NCBI GenBank assembly: GCA_964523405.1
Contig: CAZGAQ010000029.1
Location: 4,713-68,712, forward strand
Reading direction: 5' to 3'
Origin: CAZGAQ01 sp964523405
GTDB lineage: Bacteria > Planctomycetota > Phycisphaerae > UBA1845 > Fen-1342
Length of the DNA stretch: 64,000 nt
The notes beneath the pieces were generated by a model, which was given only the letters and a program-made list of their open reading frames with translations, had not been told where the DNA came from and did not search any database. This document shows positions 18,401 through 25,907 of this stretch, piece by piece (the first letter of the stretch is position 1; the number at the start of each line of letters is the position of its first letter). A program made the translations under genes and the position numbers.

Positions 18401-18572
18401 GGAGGGGGTCAAGTATGACAAGGTCGCGCTGTACCTGCTGGAGGTGGTCACGGCCCAACGCGAGCAGATCGCCGTACAGCGGGATGAGTTGGCTGAATTG
18501 CGGATGCGGCTGGACAAGATTGAGGCGGCACTCGGCGGATCGCTCGCGCCGCGAAAGGGAGACTCGCGATGA
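15498..18572 (+). CDS. Secreted adhesin-like protein with YadA-type head repeats and S74 intramolecular chaperone
   Basis: 1024 residues starting at ATG 15498 behind GGAGG. A signal peptide (to about residue 26) is followed by a beta domain (TPLDGVFTYQGRL to ELTAVPYATWA). Two similar blocks of 14-residue repeats with the core VGGGxxNxATG follow, each ending in a conserved unit containing SxAAGxxARxRDxNEAGD and STGPNQFxxRATGGV; this is the left-handed beta-roll pattern of YadA-like trimeric heads. Short GIGTxxPxxxLxV motifs of tail-fibre type come next, then the C-terminal S74 domain (SSRRYKHDVADL, LRPVSFAWN, IGLIAEEVADVLPDLV, YLLEVVTAQREQI) and a coiled coil. S74 domains help trimerise the shaft and cleave themselves off. 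No outer-membrane anchor was seen. The stop overlaps the next start (ATGA). Confidence 0.8.
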   Translation: MTLGARIRSSLFVVALLSVGGLAVAQTPLDGVFTYQGRLKDQGEPANGSYGMQFRLCGVDLGGVPLATYPPGGPLAVTVTDGLFTTLLDFGTLPFVGERRWLEVVVDGVTLAPRQELTAVPYATWAAAPWVPGAAGVLCYTGGDVGVGTVTPSAKLHVYSTAAYSYGLLSERAGQGGTAVFGYHVGIGIGAMGQSAGSGTGVLGVSNTGTGVIGSSQTSGTIGRLGDPQYGVYGENSSGDAGYFAGNVHVTGNLLVDGSFAVDAWGLSGNAGTDPNVNFLGTTDNRALTFRTDNVRGLELRDVTQNVELFPGYSCSYRSVNVLGGSPTNSIAPGVSVATVSGGGCTVNGDSPWPNSVSGLGGTVGGGASNRASGHEWATVAGGLGNVASGSTGTVSGGLMNAASGDFAVVAGGSENEARGTGAVVPGGHANVAGGPYSFAAGYRARGRDPNEAGDANGDEGTFIWADASDPNDYFMSTGPNQFRVRATGGVDFVVDADPNAGGGLRVEPTTEPNSAYGRTPNIVGGSALNEVSTGVVGGTIGGGGGKGYYPDPNYPYRNRVTDDFGTVGGGLGNRAGDDTGTSTDARFATVGGGRWNNATGNESMVGGGYYNYATGDYSTVGGGYANNAAGTGGTIGGGASNRATGYASTVGGGASNNATGHESMVGGGASNNATGPYDTVCGGLDNDAAGDCSTVPGGRWNRAGAGYSLAAGRGARVRDRNEAGDPNGSGDHGTFVWADYDTYGTHFVSTGPNQFLIRATGGVGIGTNAPSNQLTVDGDADFTGNVGIGTASPRSTLDVRGPSGAEMGISVERGTDQHGGISWYETGTRQWIFPFFRGWQSDNLIVRDEAGIKDTMTFQALTGNVGIGVSDPSEKLDINGTARLRGIGTGTGTAVVADANGKLWKQSSSRRYKHDVADLPANENAALNLRPVSFAWNSTCERDIGLIAEEVADVLPDLVLRDADGQPEGVKYDKVALYLLEVVTAQREQIAVQRDELAELRMRLDKIEAALGGSLAPRKGDSR

Positions 18573-19006
18573 ACTGTAGACGGGTGCCTCGCGCCCGCGC
18601 AGTCGTTGCCCTGTCGCTATTGGCCACGGGCGCAGCGTTGGTGGCTGATGTCGACTTGTCCTGGTGGACCGTTGACGCGGGCGGCGACATGTGGAGTACC
18701 GGCGGCCCCTTTGAACTCTCCGGCACCATCGGCCAACCCGATGCCGGCCGGGCCGTGATGACCGGCGGTCCTTTCCGGCTCTCCGGCGGCTTCTGGCCCG
18801 GCGTACTCGGTGTCGGGCCGCCCGGCCCCGGCGACTGCGACGGCGACGGCCGCGTCGAACTCGACGATGCCGCGGTCCTCGCCGCGTGCCTGACCGGGCC
18901 GGAAGTCGGCATCGTGCCGGCCTGTTCGTGTGCCGATCTCGAGGGGGAAGGCGATGCGGATGTGAGGGATTTCGCGCTCTTCCAGCGCGCCTTCACAGGG
19001 CCGTAG
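18569..19006 (+). CDS. Secreted dockerin-like protein coupled to the adhesin
   Basis: 145 residues: signal peptide (MNCRRVPRARAVVALSLLAT, onward to about 25), a short beta motif WWTVDAGGDMWSTGGPFELS repeated loosely as TGGPFRLSGGFWPG, and a C-terminal pair of dockerin-type calcium loops: GDCDGDGRVELDDAAVLAAC and DLEGEGDADVRDFALFQRAF. Planctomycetes carry many secreted proteins with this layout. ATG 18569 overlaps the adhesin stop, so the two are translated together and may act together at the surface; the partner of the dockerin-like module is not known. Confidence 0.8.
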   Translation: MNCRRVPRARAVVALSLLATGAALVADVDLSWWTVDAGGDMWSTGGPFELSGTIGQPDAGRAVMTGGPFRLSGGFWPGVLGVGPPGPGDCDGDGRVELDDAAVLAACLTGPEVGIVPACSCADLEGEGDADVRDFALFQRAFTGP

Positions 19007-19249
19007 AGCGGCGCAAGCAGACCGTGGCCACGCGGCTATCTGTCGCCGTCTCCGGCCTCGCGCGGCAGCGGCATCATCCGGCGACCACGTGTGGGAGGCG
19101 CCGTGACCAGCGCAGCGGGGGGGGTGCGCCCCGGCAGACACGGCGCGCGCCCAACATCGACAGTTTGCAGTGCCGGCCCCGGCGCGTTCGAATGGCACAC
19201 TGCTGGATCGTAGTCCAGCGTGTGTGCGCCGGTCGGGAGAGCGGGAACC

Positions 19250-19762
19250 ATGACCGAACCCAAGCCGTTGCCGCGCGGAGAGCTGGTGAGACTCGCCGTG
19301 TTCGTCGCCCTCGCGGCCGGCATTGTCGCCGGCTTCATGGGGAACATCGCGCCGTACGAATACATGGAGATCGGCGTCCGCAATCGCTCGCATATGGCCG
19401 CGCCACCGATCGTGTCGATCTGGGTGGTCGGGCCCGTGTGGGGCGCGGTCACCGGCGTCATCGTGGCGCTGCTATGGTGCTGGGCCATGTTCCGGCGCAT
19501 GACCCGCGGGCGGACGGAGCACCTGATTGCGTGGGGGACGCGCTTCGGGGTACTGGCCGGCGTGCTTTCGACGATACTGCTGCACCTAGGGCTGGGGCTC
19601 GCCGCCGGCCGGGCGAATTGGGGCCTTATCGAGGCGCTCCTCTTCGGCATGCCGGTCGGAGCGTTCCTCGGTGCGGTTTGTGGCGTCAGGTGTCGGGACA
19701 TCGCGCACCCCGCGCCGCCGCCTAAGCCACTCGACGCTGGCCCGGACGAGCGGGTATGCTGA
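19250..19762 (+). CDS. Small four-helix membrane protein, paralogue 1 of 3
   Basis: 170 residues from ATG 19250 behind a GGGAG-like site. Hydrophobic segments lie near residues 15-35, 60-82, 95-115 and 128-150. The shared family pattern is WGAxTGxIxAxLWCWxMFRxxxRG, an ExLIxxGxxxGxLAGxLST stretch and ILLHLGL. The protein has no family name I recognise. Two diverged copies follow on the same strand. A short Pro/Asp-rich tail ends the protein. The membrane location is clear from sequence; the function is unknown. Confidence 0.75.
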   Translation: MTEPKPLPRGELVRLAVFVALAAGIVAGFMGNIAPYEYMEIGVRNRSHMAAPPIVSIWVVGPVWGAVTGVIVALLWCWAMFRRMTRGRTEHLIAWGTRFGVLAGVLSTILLHLGLGLAAGRANWGLIEALLFGMPVGAFLGAVCGVRCRDIAHPAPPPKPLDAGPDERVC

Positions 19763-19847
19763 AATCCCCGACCGCGGCGGACCTGGAACTGGCGCCCGAC
19801 GCACGGCGTGGCTCCGGCCGCACGGCAGTCGCACCGGGGAGGATGCC

Positions 19848-20417
19848 ATGAGCACCGCACCGCGCACCCAACGCAATCCCCTCGCCACGCCAACCGCCGT
19901 CATTCGCGTCGCCGCCATCGGCCTCGCCGCTTTCATGGGTCTGGTCGCCTCCGGCCTCTACGGCGGACATGAAGAGCGGCCGGTGACCCTGCTTTTCCTC
20001 CGTGTGGAGCTGACTGCGACGATCGGAACCGTGTGGGGTGCCCTCACCGGCCTGATCGCGGCCACCCTCTGGTGCCGCGGCGTATTTCGCGCCGTTGCGC
20101 GCGGGCAACACGAACGCCTGATTGGCCGCGGCGCCGTGCTCGGCGGCGGCGCGGGCCTGCTCTCCGCAATCCTGCTGCACCTGGGCTTGGTTGTGACCAC
20201 CCTGATCCGCCACGGCCTCCCTCCCGAACTCAACTCCGAAACGCTGGTGATAGCCGCCATCGGCATTCCCATGATCTTCACTCTCGGCGGCGTGTGCGGG
20301 ATCATTCCCGGCCTCATCCTCGGCGCCCTCGGCGGCGCCCTCTGCCGTACGGCCGTACTCCGTGCCGCGCCGCCCCCTGCGCCACACGACACCACACCCG
20401 GCGGGCCGGTATCATGA
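19848..20417 (+). CDS. Small membrane protein, paralogue 2 of 3
   Basis: 189 residues from ATG 19848, preceded by GGGGAGGA. It has the family pattern (VWGALTGLIAATLWCRGVFR, ARGQHERLIGRGAVLGGGAG, SAILLHLGL) and a longer final hydrophobic segment with GGVCGIIPGLILGALGGALC. It is 85 bases after paralogue 1 and about 85 before paralogue 3, consistent with tandem duplication of gene plus leader. Function unknown. Confidence 0.75.
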   Translation: MSTAPRTQRNPLATPTAVIRVAAIGLAAFMGLVASGLYGGHEERPVTLLFLRVELTATIGTVWGALTGLIAATLWCRGVFRAVARGQHERLIGRGAVLGGGAGLLSAILLHLGLVVTTLIRHGLPPELNSETLVIAAIGIPMIFTLGGVCGIIPGLILGALGGALCRTAVLRAAPPPAPHDTTPGGPVS

Positions 20418-20502
20418 ACTCCCCGCCGGCACCAGGCACCAGGCCCGCACCGCGTGCGCAGCGGTGCCGCTCGCGTGCGGCGGCACAATCCGGGAGGACG
20501 CG

Positions 20503-21045
20503 ATGAGCGATGTAGCCCAGTTGCGACGCGGACGGTTCATCGTCCTGGCCATCTTCGTGGGACTCGCCTCGATCGGCTTGGCGTGGTTCTGCGGCCATCT
20601 CGCAACCCTCGTTCACGGCGGGCTCATCATGGAACCCAGTGGAGACGGGCGTCTGGAGTTCGCGGCATCGGCACGCGTGCAGCAGACCCTCGGCCCGGCT
20701 CTGGGCGCGGCCACCGGGTTGATCGCGGCCGCAATCTGGTGCTGGGTCATGTTCCGGGCGGTCTGGCGCGGCGAACGGGAGCAACTCGTACGCCACGGTG
20801 CGCGGGTGGGGCTGTACGTGGGCCTGCTGGCGACAATTCTGCTGCACACCGGCCTCTCTGCCAGTGACGTGGCCCAACGCGGCGCTCACAGCGGCGTGGC
20901 GACCGACGCGACGATCGGGTTGGCAATCGGCCTCCTTTGCGCGGCAGTCAGCGGTGTACTTCTGGGCGCCATCTGCGGTGCGCTTTGCAGATTTGCCGCG
21001 CGCCGTGCCACCCCGCCCTCCGCTTCCCCGGAGCCCCCCGCGTGA
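20503..21045 (+). CDS. Small membrane protein, paralogue 3 of 3
   Basis: 180 residues from ATG 20503 with GGGAGG upstream. Shared pattern: LGAATGLIAAAIWCWVMFRA, VWRGEREQLVRHGARVG and ATILLHTGLS, then a final helix with GLLCAAVSGVLLGAICGALC. Its stop TGA (21043-21045) overlaps the GTG start of the radical SAM gene (21042), so the two are translationally coupled. This coupling suggests the family supports the radical SAM enzyme or its membrane product; this is inference. Confidence 0.75.
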   Translation: MSDVAQLRRGRFIVLAIFVGLASIGLAWFCGHLATLVHGGLIMEPSGDGRLEFAASARVQQTLGPALGAATGLIAAAIWCWVMFRAVWRGEREQLVRHGARVGLYVGLLATILLHTGLSASDVAQRGAHSGVATDATIGLAIGLLCAAVSGVLLGAICGALCRFAARRATPPSASPEPPA

Positions 21046-22253
21046 ACCTCGCCCAGACCATGCTGGTCCTCCGCATGTTCGCTCGCATGGTGGGGCGCGC
21101 GCCGGCGCGGCATCTCTGGTACTTGCTCGGACGCATGCGCGACGAAAAGCCCCACCGTTTCGCCGGCCAGGTCCGCATCAACACCTTCTTCCCACCCTAT
21201 CCCTCGCCCGCGTTCGATCGCTTCTGCCGGGCCGTCATCGCGCGGCAACGTGTGCCATACTCGACCTACCTCGCGGTCACCGGCCGCTGCCCCTTCTCCT
21301 GCGAGCATTGCAGCTATGCCGGCCGCTCCGCCACCGAGCTCGCGCGCGAACAACTCCTCGACGCGGTCGCCCAGATCAAGTCCCTCGGCACCTGCACCCT
21401 CGGCCTCACCGGCGGCGAACCCCTCCTCCGCCCCGACCTCGAAGACCTCATCCGCGCCGCCGGCCCCGAAATGGCCTGCATCCTCTTCACCACCGGCCAC
21501 GACCTCGACGCCGCGCGCGCGCAACGCCTCGCCGCCGCCGGCGTCGCCTGCGTCACGATCGGCGTCGAAAACGCCACCCCCGCCACCCACGACCGCGTCC
21601 GCGGCGTCGCCGGCTCCTTCGCCCAGGCGCACTCCGCAGCCGCCGCCTGCCGCGCCGCCGGCCTCTATCTCGCCGTTTCCACCGTCGCGACCCGCCCCAA
21701 ACTGGCAAACGGCGAGTTGGACCGCATCTACGCCCTCGCCGCCGAGTGGGGCGCCGGCGAAATGCGCATTCTGACCCCCGTGGCAACCGGCGCCTGGCGC
21801 GGCTGCGGCGCCAACCAGCTCGACCGCGCCGAGCGCCAGACCCTGATCGACTTCCACCGCCAACACAACCGCCGACCGCACGGACCGGCCGTCGCCTGCT
21901 TCGCCCATCTCGAGTCCGACGAGTTGTTCGGCTGCGGCGCCGGCTTCCACCATCTCTTCATCGACGCCGCCGGCCACGTCTGCCCCTGCGATCTCACGCC
22001 GCTCAGTTTCGGCAACCTGACGCGCGAACCGCTCGCCGACATCTGGCACCGCATGGCCGCGTACTTCCCCCGCCCACGCCGCGGCTGCCTGATGAACGCC
22101 CTGGCGGGCAAGCTGAGCGCGGCAGAGGGGTTGCCCGTGTGTCGGGCCGACAGCGAGCGCCTCTGCACCGCGTGCCCGCCGCAAGGCCCCCTCCCCGAAG
22201 GCTACCGCCGCCTCGTCGCGCCGACCGAGGGCTTCACGGCCCCACCACCATAA
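21042..22253 (+). CDS. Radical SAM protein with SPASM-like C-terminus
   Basis: 403 residues from GTG 21042. The 4Fe-4S cluster motif is C83-x3-C87-x2-C90 (CPFSCEHC), the SAM-binding glycine motif is TGGEPLL near 123-129, and the N-terminal residues MLVLRMFARMVGRA could associate with the membrane. The C-terminal third has scattered cysteines in FGCGAGFHHLFIDAAGHVCP, RGCLMN and CTACPP, as in enzymes with an extra Fe-S cluster in a SPASM or twitch domain. Such enzymes modify peptides, lipids or cofactors by radical chemistry. It converges with UbiA, and the two genes overlap by 20 bases at their 3' ends. The substrate is not recognisable. Confidence 0.8.
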   Translation: MNLAQTMLVLRMFARMVGRAPARHLWYLLGRMRDEKPHRFAGQVRINTFFPPYPSPAFDRFCRAVIARQRVPYSTYLAVTGRCPFSCEHCSYAGRSATELAREQLLDAVAQIKSLGTCTLGLTGGEPLLRPDLEDLIRAAGPEMACILFTTGHDLDAARAQRLAAAGVACVTIGVENATPATHDRVRGVAGSFAQAHSAAAACRAAGLYLAVSTVATRPKLANGELDRIYALAAEWGAGEMRILTPVATGAWRGCGANQLDRAERQTLIDFHRQHNRRPHGPAVACFAHLESDELFGCGAGFHHLFIDAAGHVCPCDLTPLSFGNLTREPLADIWHRMAAYFPRPRRGCLMNALAGKLSAAEGLPVCRADSERLCTACPPQGPLPEGYRRLVAPTEGFTAPPP

Positions 22254-23067
22254 TGTCCGCCAGCGCCGCCACCCCTACGAGCACAAACTGCCCATACAGC
22301 GCCACCCGAGCCCGCGCCTGCGGCAGCCACGCCGCCACCAACCCCAGCACGATCGGCACCGGCACCAGTACCCGGTACACCCACCCGCACCCCGCCACCG
22401 CCGGTCCCACCAGCGCCACCGCCCCCGCCACAATCACGACCCGCGCAACTGCGAGCGCCAACTCCGGCCGCCGGCAAATCCACGACGGCCGCGACGCCGC
22501 CAGCCGATCCCCCGCCACGTCGCGCAGGTCCTTCAAGGTCTCATACCCGAAGCTCGTCAGAAAGATCCACACCGGAAACAGGTACAGGCTCAACCCGCGC
22601 CCGCTCGTCGGCAGCCCCGCCTGCGCAAACGCCAGCGGATAGAAGCTCGTCATCAGCGCCGCGACCAGAACCTGCTTCCCCAATCCCAGTCGCTTCGAAT
22701 TGACGTCATACAACACGACGGCCACCACCACGACCGCCAGCGCCACCTGAAACTGCCACCGGCACACCGACGCCACCGCCACACCCCCGACCAGCAGCAC
22801 GACCGCCCACCACGCCGCGACCCCTGCCCGCGCTCGACCGGACGGTATCGGCCGGTGCGGCGCGTTCGTCGCGTCCGCACGCTGGTCGCAAACGTCGTTC
22901 AGCGCGTACCCGCCCGCGATCACCAGTGCCAGCGCCACCGTTGCCGCCGCCGTTACCGGCCCCTGCTCGCCAATCCGCTCACCGAGCGCATACCACAGCG
23001 TGAGCGTCAGAATCGACGCCATCGGCACGGCGTAATACAACCGGCACAGCCGCAGGAGCGCCATCAT
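22234..23067 (-). CDS. UbiA-family prenyltransferase
   Basis: 277 residues with about eight or nine hydrophobic helices. Both metal/diphosphate-binding motifs are present: NDVCDQRAD (residues 57-65) and DLRDVAGD (180-187). The enzyme attaches a polyprenyl group to an aromatic ring or other acceptor in the inner membrane. The start overlaps the stop of the methyltransferase upstream as ATGA, so prenylation and methylation probably act on one product, as in quinone or lipid synthesis. The acceptor is not shown. An alternative start one codon later is possible (MMAL). Confidence 0.9.
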   Translation of the reverse strand: MMALLRLCRLYYAVPMASILTLTLWYALGERIGEQGPVTAAATVALALVIAGGYALNDVCDQRADATNAPHRPIPSGRARAGVAAWWAVVLLVGGVAVASVCRWQFQVALAVVVVAVVLYDVNSKRLGLGKQVLVAALMTSFYPLAFAQAGLPTSGRGLSLYLFPVWIFLTSFGYETLKDLRDVAGDRLAASRPSWICRRPELALAVARVVIVAGAVALVGPAVAGCGWVYRVLVPVPIVLGLVAAWLPQARARVALYGQFVLVGVAALADIMVVGP

Positions 23068-23927
23068 CGCTTCACCCCGACCGCCCCGAGGAATCGGTGC
23101 GTAATGGCAATCCCCTCCGGCCCGCGCCGCCGCTGCTCAAGTAGTTCGGCAAACCGGGCGAACACCGTCTCCCGCTCCTCCTCCGCGGCCGCAAACTCAA
23201 ACCCCGCCGCCGCCCCCGTCGCGGTCAGCCGCGCAATCGCCGCCCGTCCGTCCGCCACGTGGTACGTGTGCGCCCCGCGCCACGCCGCCCGCACCGCCAG
23301 TCCATTCCACCGCATCAGCCCCGCCAGCGTCCCCGGCCCCGGCAGAAACCGCACGCGCATCACGTGCTGCAACGCCCCCGGGCGCTCCGCGAACGCACAC
23401 ATCGACGTCCACAGCACCCCCGCCAGCGAAAACAGCGAGTTGTCGACGATGCCCAGCCGCCCCCCCGGTCGCAGCACGCGCGCCGCCTCACGCACCACCG
23501 CCATCGGCGACGTATAGCCCAGACCCCACGCGCACGAGACGCAATCGACGCTGCGTGAGCGGCACGACCGCAGATACGCCGCCGCGTCGGCCTGCACAAA
23601 GGTGCACTCCGGGTGCGCCACGCGCGCAACGCGGAGCATGCCTGCCGAGGCGTCCACGCCGATGGTCGGTCCGCCGGTGCGTGCGGCCAGAGCGCCAGTG
23701 AAGAAGCCCGTGCCGCAGGTGAGGTCGATGCTCCGCGCCCCTGGGTCCGGTTCCAGTCGGTCCAGCAAGGCCCGCGCATGGCCCCGCATATGCGTGGTCC
23801 AGGCCTCGTCATAGCCGGCGGCGACGCGATCGTAGCTGCACGCTACGAGTTTGTCAGTGCGGTTGGCGGGCGCGACCAGCAAGCGCACCACACGGGCGGT
23901 GAAGGTGAGCCAGTCTCTTCGGGCCAT
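23064..23927 (-). CDS. Class I SAM-dependent methyltransferase
   Basis: 287 residues from ATG 23925-23927. The SAM-binding glycine motif is SIDLTCGTGFFTG, followed by TIGVDASAGML, an acidic FVQADAAAYL, and the post-core REAARVLRPGGRLGIVDNSL. The N-terminal SYDRVAAGYDEAW is typical of UbiE-like methyltransferases. Coupled with UbiA through ATGA, it could methylate a prenylated ring. The upstream frame to 24194 has no homology and is not counted. A perfect tandem 12-mer lies 26 bases upstream of the start and may be an operator. Confidence 0.85.
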   Translation of the reverse strand: MARRDWLTFTARVVRLLVAPANRTDKLVACSYDRVAAGYDEAWTTHMRGHARALLDRLEPDPGARSIDLTCGTGFFTGALAARTGGPTIGVDASAGMLRVARVAHPECTFVQADAAAYLRSCRSRSVDCVSCAWGLGYTSPMAVVREAARVLRPGGRLGIVDNSLFSLAGVLWTSMCAFAERPGALQHVMRVRFLPGPGTLAGLMRWNGLAVRAAWRGAHTYHVADGRAAIARLTATGAAAGFEFAAAEEERETVFARFAELLEQRRRGPEGIAITHRFLGAVGVKR

Positions 23928-23952
23928 GCGCGGCGGTTGCCCCAGGGTCGGC

Positions 23953-23976
23953 ACGGTCCGTACGACGGTCCGTACG
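23953..23976. promoter_or_regulatory. Perfect tandem 12-bp repeat upstream of the methyltransferase
   Basis: ACGGTCCGTACG occurs twice back to back. Each copy contains the palindrome CGTACG and the dyad CGG-T-CCG. Two adjacent dyads just upstream of the start codon of the methyltransferase-UbiA operon suit binding by a dimeric repressor. No regulator gene is adjacent. The remaining leader (23977-24257) shows no gene. Confidence 0.45.
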
Positions 23977-24257
23977 CGCGCATATTGTGGTCGCTCGGCG
24001 CCGGGTTTGCACGGGGGCACACGCGGGGAGGTGCGAGACGGCACGGGCAGATTGTCCGTCCGACGAGGAGTCGCGCGAATACGCGCCCCATGCGCGTTCC
24101 GGGAAGAAGCAGGCGGGGGGGGCGATGCCGGAATCGTCGTTGGCGGGCGGCGCTGGTGCGCAGGACGTTCAACGCCGATGCGGGCTGCACGCAAGGTTGG
24201 CGATCTGTCCGACGCGGCGGTCCGGAGTCAAGATCGCTGCGGGTAGGGGCCCCAGCG

Positions 24258-25385
24258 CTACTGGCGAGCGTTTTGCGAGCGTCCCCGGCCGCCCGCCCTA
24301 CGGAGTGCCGCTACGCCGCTTGCGAGCACGAGCGCCAGTGCAGTTGGCTCTGGGATCTGGGCAACCCAGGCTTCCTGATAGCCGGCCGGATTGATGCCGG
24401 TGCCGACGATCGTGTTTCCGTCTGGGGTCACCGCATAGGCGCAAGTTAGTTCCCAGCCGCTCAGGTCGAGGCCCAATGTCCCGCTCAAGAAGTCCTGAAG
24501 TCGGCGCATCCCATGTGAATCATCCCACAGGAATGCCACGTTTCCATTTGAGCCCACAACAACTCGCCCATCGCCGGAGACGCCGTGCGCGACAACGCTG
24601 CCGTAGACCCCCAAGTCGCCAAGATCAGTCATGCCGCCGGCGCTCGTCCATCGGAAGGCGCGGTCTCCCAAGGCGGATGTCCACGCCATCCCCACCACAG
24701 TACTGCCATCTGCTGAGACTGCAGTCGCCTCACTATATGGCTGGCCACCGGCTAGGAACCCCAGACCGACCATGCCGTCCGTGGCGGTCCAGCGGAACGC
24801 CTGCATACCAGTGGTGCAATTCGACCGTCCGACGATCACGGCACCATCGGCGGAGACTGCCGCCGCCTCGCTCCATTCGCCGCCGGAGAGGAACCCGAGT
24901 CCCTTCATGCCCTGGTTGGTCCAGCGGAAAGCCTCGGACATATCATTAGCGTTCGAGCTAGTGCCGACCACGATGGCACCGTCGGCTGAGACTCCGAACG
25001 CTTCGGCACCGTTACCCGCGAGGCTGCCAAGATCCCGCATCCCGTCGACCGCTGTCCAGCGAAAAGCGTGGGTGCTGTCTACCCACGCGCGGCCGACGAC
25101 CACGCTGCCATCCTGCGAGCATGACCAGGCGCCGCTCTGGAAGATGTCACCGGGCAAGCAACCCAACCCGACCATGCCTTGCGCGGCGCTCCAGACATAA
25201 GCCTCGTCGCCGGCCGCCGAACTGGAGTCGCCCACGACGACAGAACCATCTCCAGAGACGCCGATGGCGCGACTCCAGCGGCTTCCACCGCTCAAGTCAC
25301 CGATCGCTCGAAATCCGGCCTCGGCGTTGGCTGAAGCAGTCGCGCTCAGAAGCAGCAATGGAAACAGGAACATCTTCGCAGTCAT
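24258..25385 (-). CDS. HAF-repeat protein with PEP-CTERM sorting signal
   Basis: 375 residues from ATG 25383-25385 with GGAGGT upstream. A signal peptide (to about ANAEA) is followed by six or seven repeats with the pattern SxDGxxVVGxxxxxxxxxAFRWT and MxxLGxLxGG, the HAF family of extracellular repeats that probably form a beta-propeller-like fold. The C-terminus has IPEPTALALVLASGVAALRR, a standard PEP-CTERM signal: PEP, hydrophobic helix, arginine cluster. Exosortase would cleave it at the outer surface or during export. No exosortase gene is in the window. The binding partner is unknown. Confidence 0.9.
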   Translation of the reverse strand: MTAKMFLFPLLLLSATASANAEAGFRAIGDLSGGSRWSRAIGVSGDGSVVVGDSSSAAGDEAYVWSAAQGMVGLGCLPGDIFQSGAWSCSQDGSVVVGRAWVDSTHAFRWTAVDGMRDLGSLAGNGAEAFGVSADGAIVVGTSSNANDMSEAFRWTNQGMKGLGFLSGGEWSEAAAVSADGAVIVGRSNCTTGMQAFRWTATDGMVGLGFLAGGQPYSEATAVSADGSTVVGMAWTSALGDRAFRWTSAGGMTDLGDLGVYGSVVAHGVSGDGRVVVGSNGNVAFLWDDSHGMRRLQDFLSGTLGLDLSGWELTCAYAVTPDGNTIVGTGINPAGYQEAWVAQIPEPTALALVLASGVAALRRAGGRGRSQNARQ

Positions 25386-25689
25386 GGAATTCGTACCTCC
25401 CGCCCTCCTCGGACAAGATCGCGACTGACAGCCTTGCGCCGTCGCATAACCGGAACCTCCCATGGCGATCATTGTACGGTCAAGAGTAGCCGGACTGCAA
25501 GCGATCCGTCAGCGCCGACCCCAGGCGTCGACGTTACAGCCGGGGGGGCAGGCGCTGCATTTCGCGCCGTGGAGTGCGGCGGGGGCTATCAGTGCGGCAC
25601 GCGTGCTCGTTATACTGGTGCTGGACATTGTCTTTTATCGCGGAGAGGTGACCCCGAGATGTTTGTTCGCCGCACATGAGTGAACACCC

Positions 25690-25708
25690 GGACCCTGGTT
25701 CAGGGTCC
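25690..25708. other. Perfect 8-bp hairpin in the 522-base gap before yedE
   Basis: GGACCCTG and CAGGGTCC are separated by GTT. No T-tract follows. The gap 25386-25907 holds no credible gene; this hairpin and the one at 25821-25857 are its visible features. Confidence 0.5.
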
Positions 25709-25820
25709 ATGCGAGCGCGAGCTTGGTATCGCCGTCGGTGCGCGCGCACCCGGCCCCATCTGCTCTGCGCGTTAGCTCCGCACGCCCATCACGTTCTCCC
25801 CACTAAATCCCTAGCACACT

Positions 25821-25857
25821 GTCCGGCGCCGCCGCGCGCTTGCGCGCCGCGCGGGAC
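25821..25857. other. GC-rich hairpin in the yedE leader
   Basis: Outer arms GTCC/GGAC and inner arms CCGCGCG (25832-25838)/CGCGCGG (25848-25854) form a long hairpin whose end is 50 bases upstream of the yedE start. It could protect or attenuate the transcript; no known riboswitch fold was recognised. Confidence 0.35.
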
Positions 25858-25907
25858 ATTTCCACGTCGGCCGCGTTTTCATACCCTTCACAAAGGAGGT
25901 CGCGATC

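Noticed and set aside
25462..25683. A plus-strand frame of 73 codons before yedE
   Set aside because: No ribosome site, no motif, and it ends in noncoding sequence; the hydrophobic part is short and may be chance.
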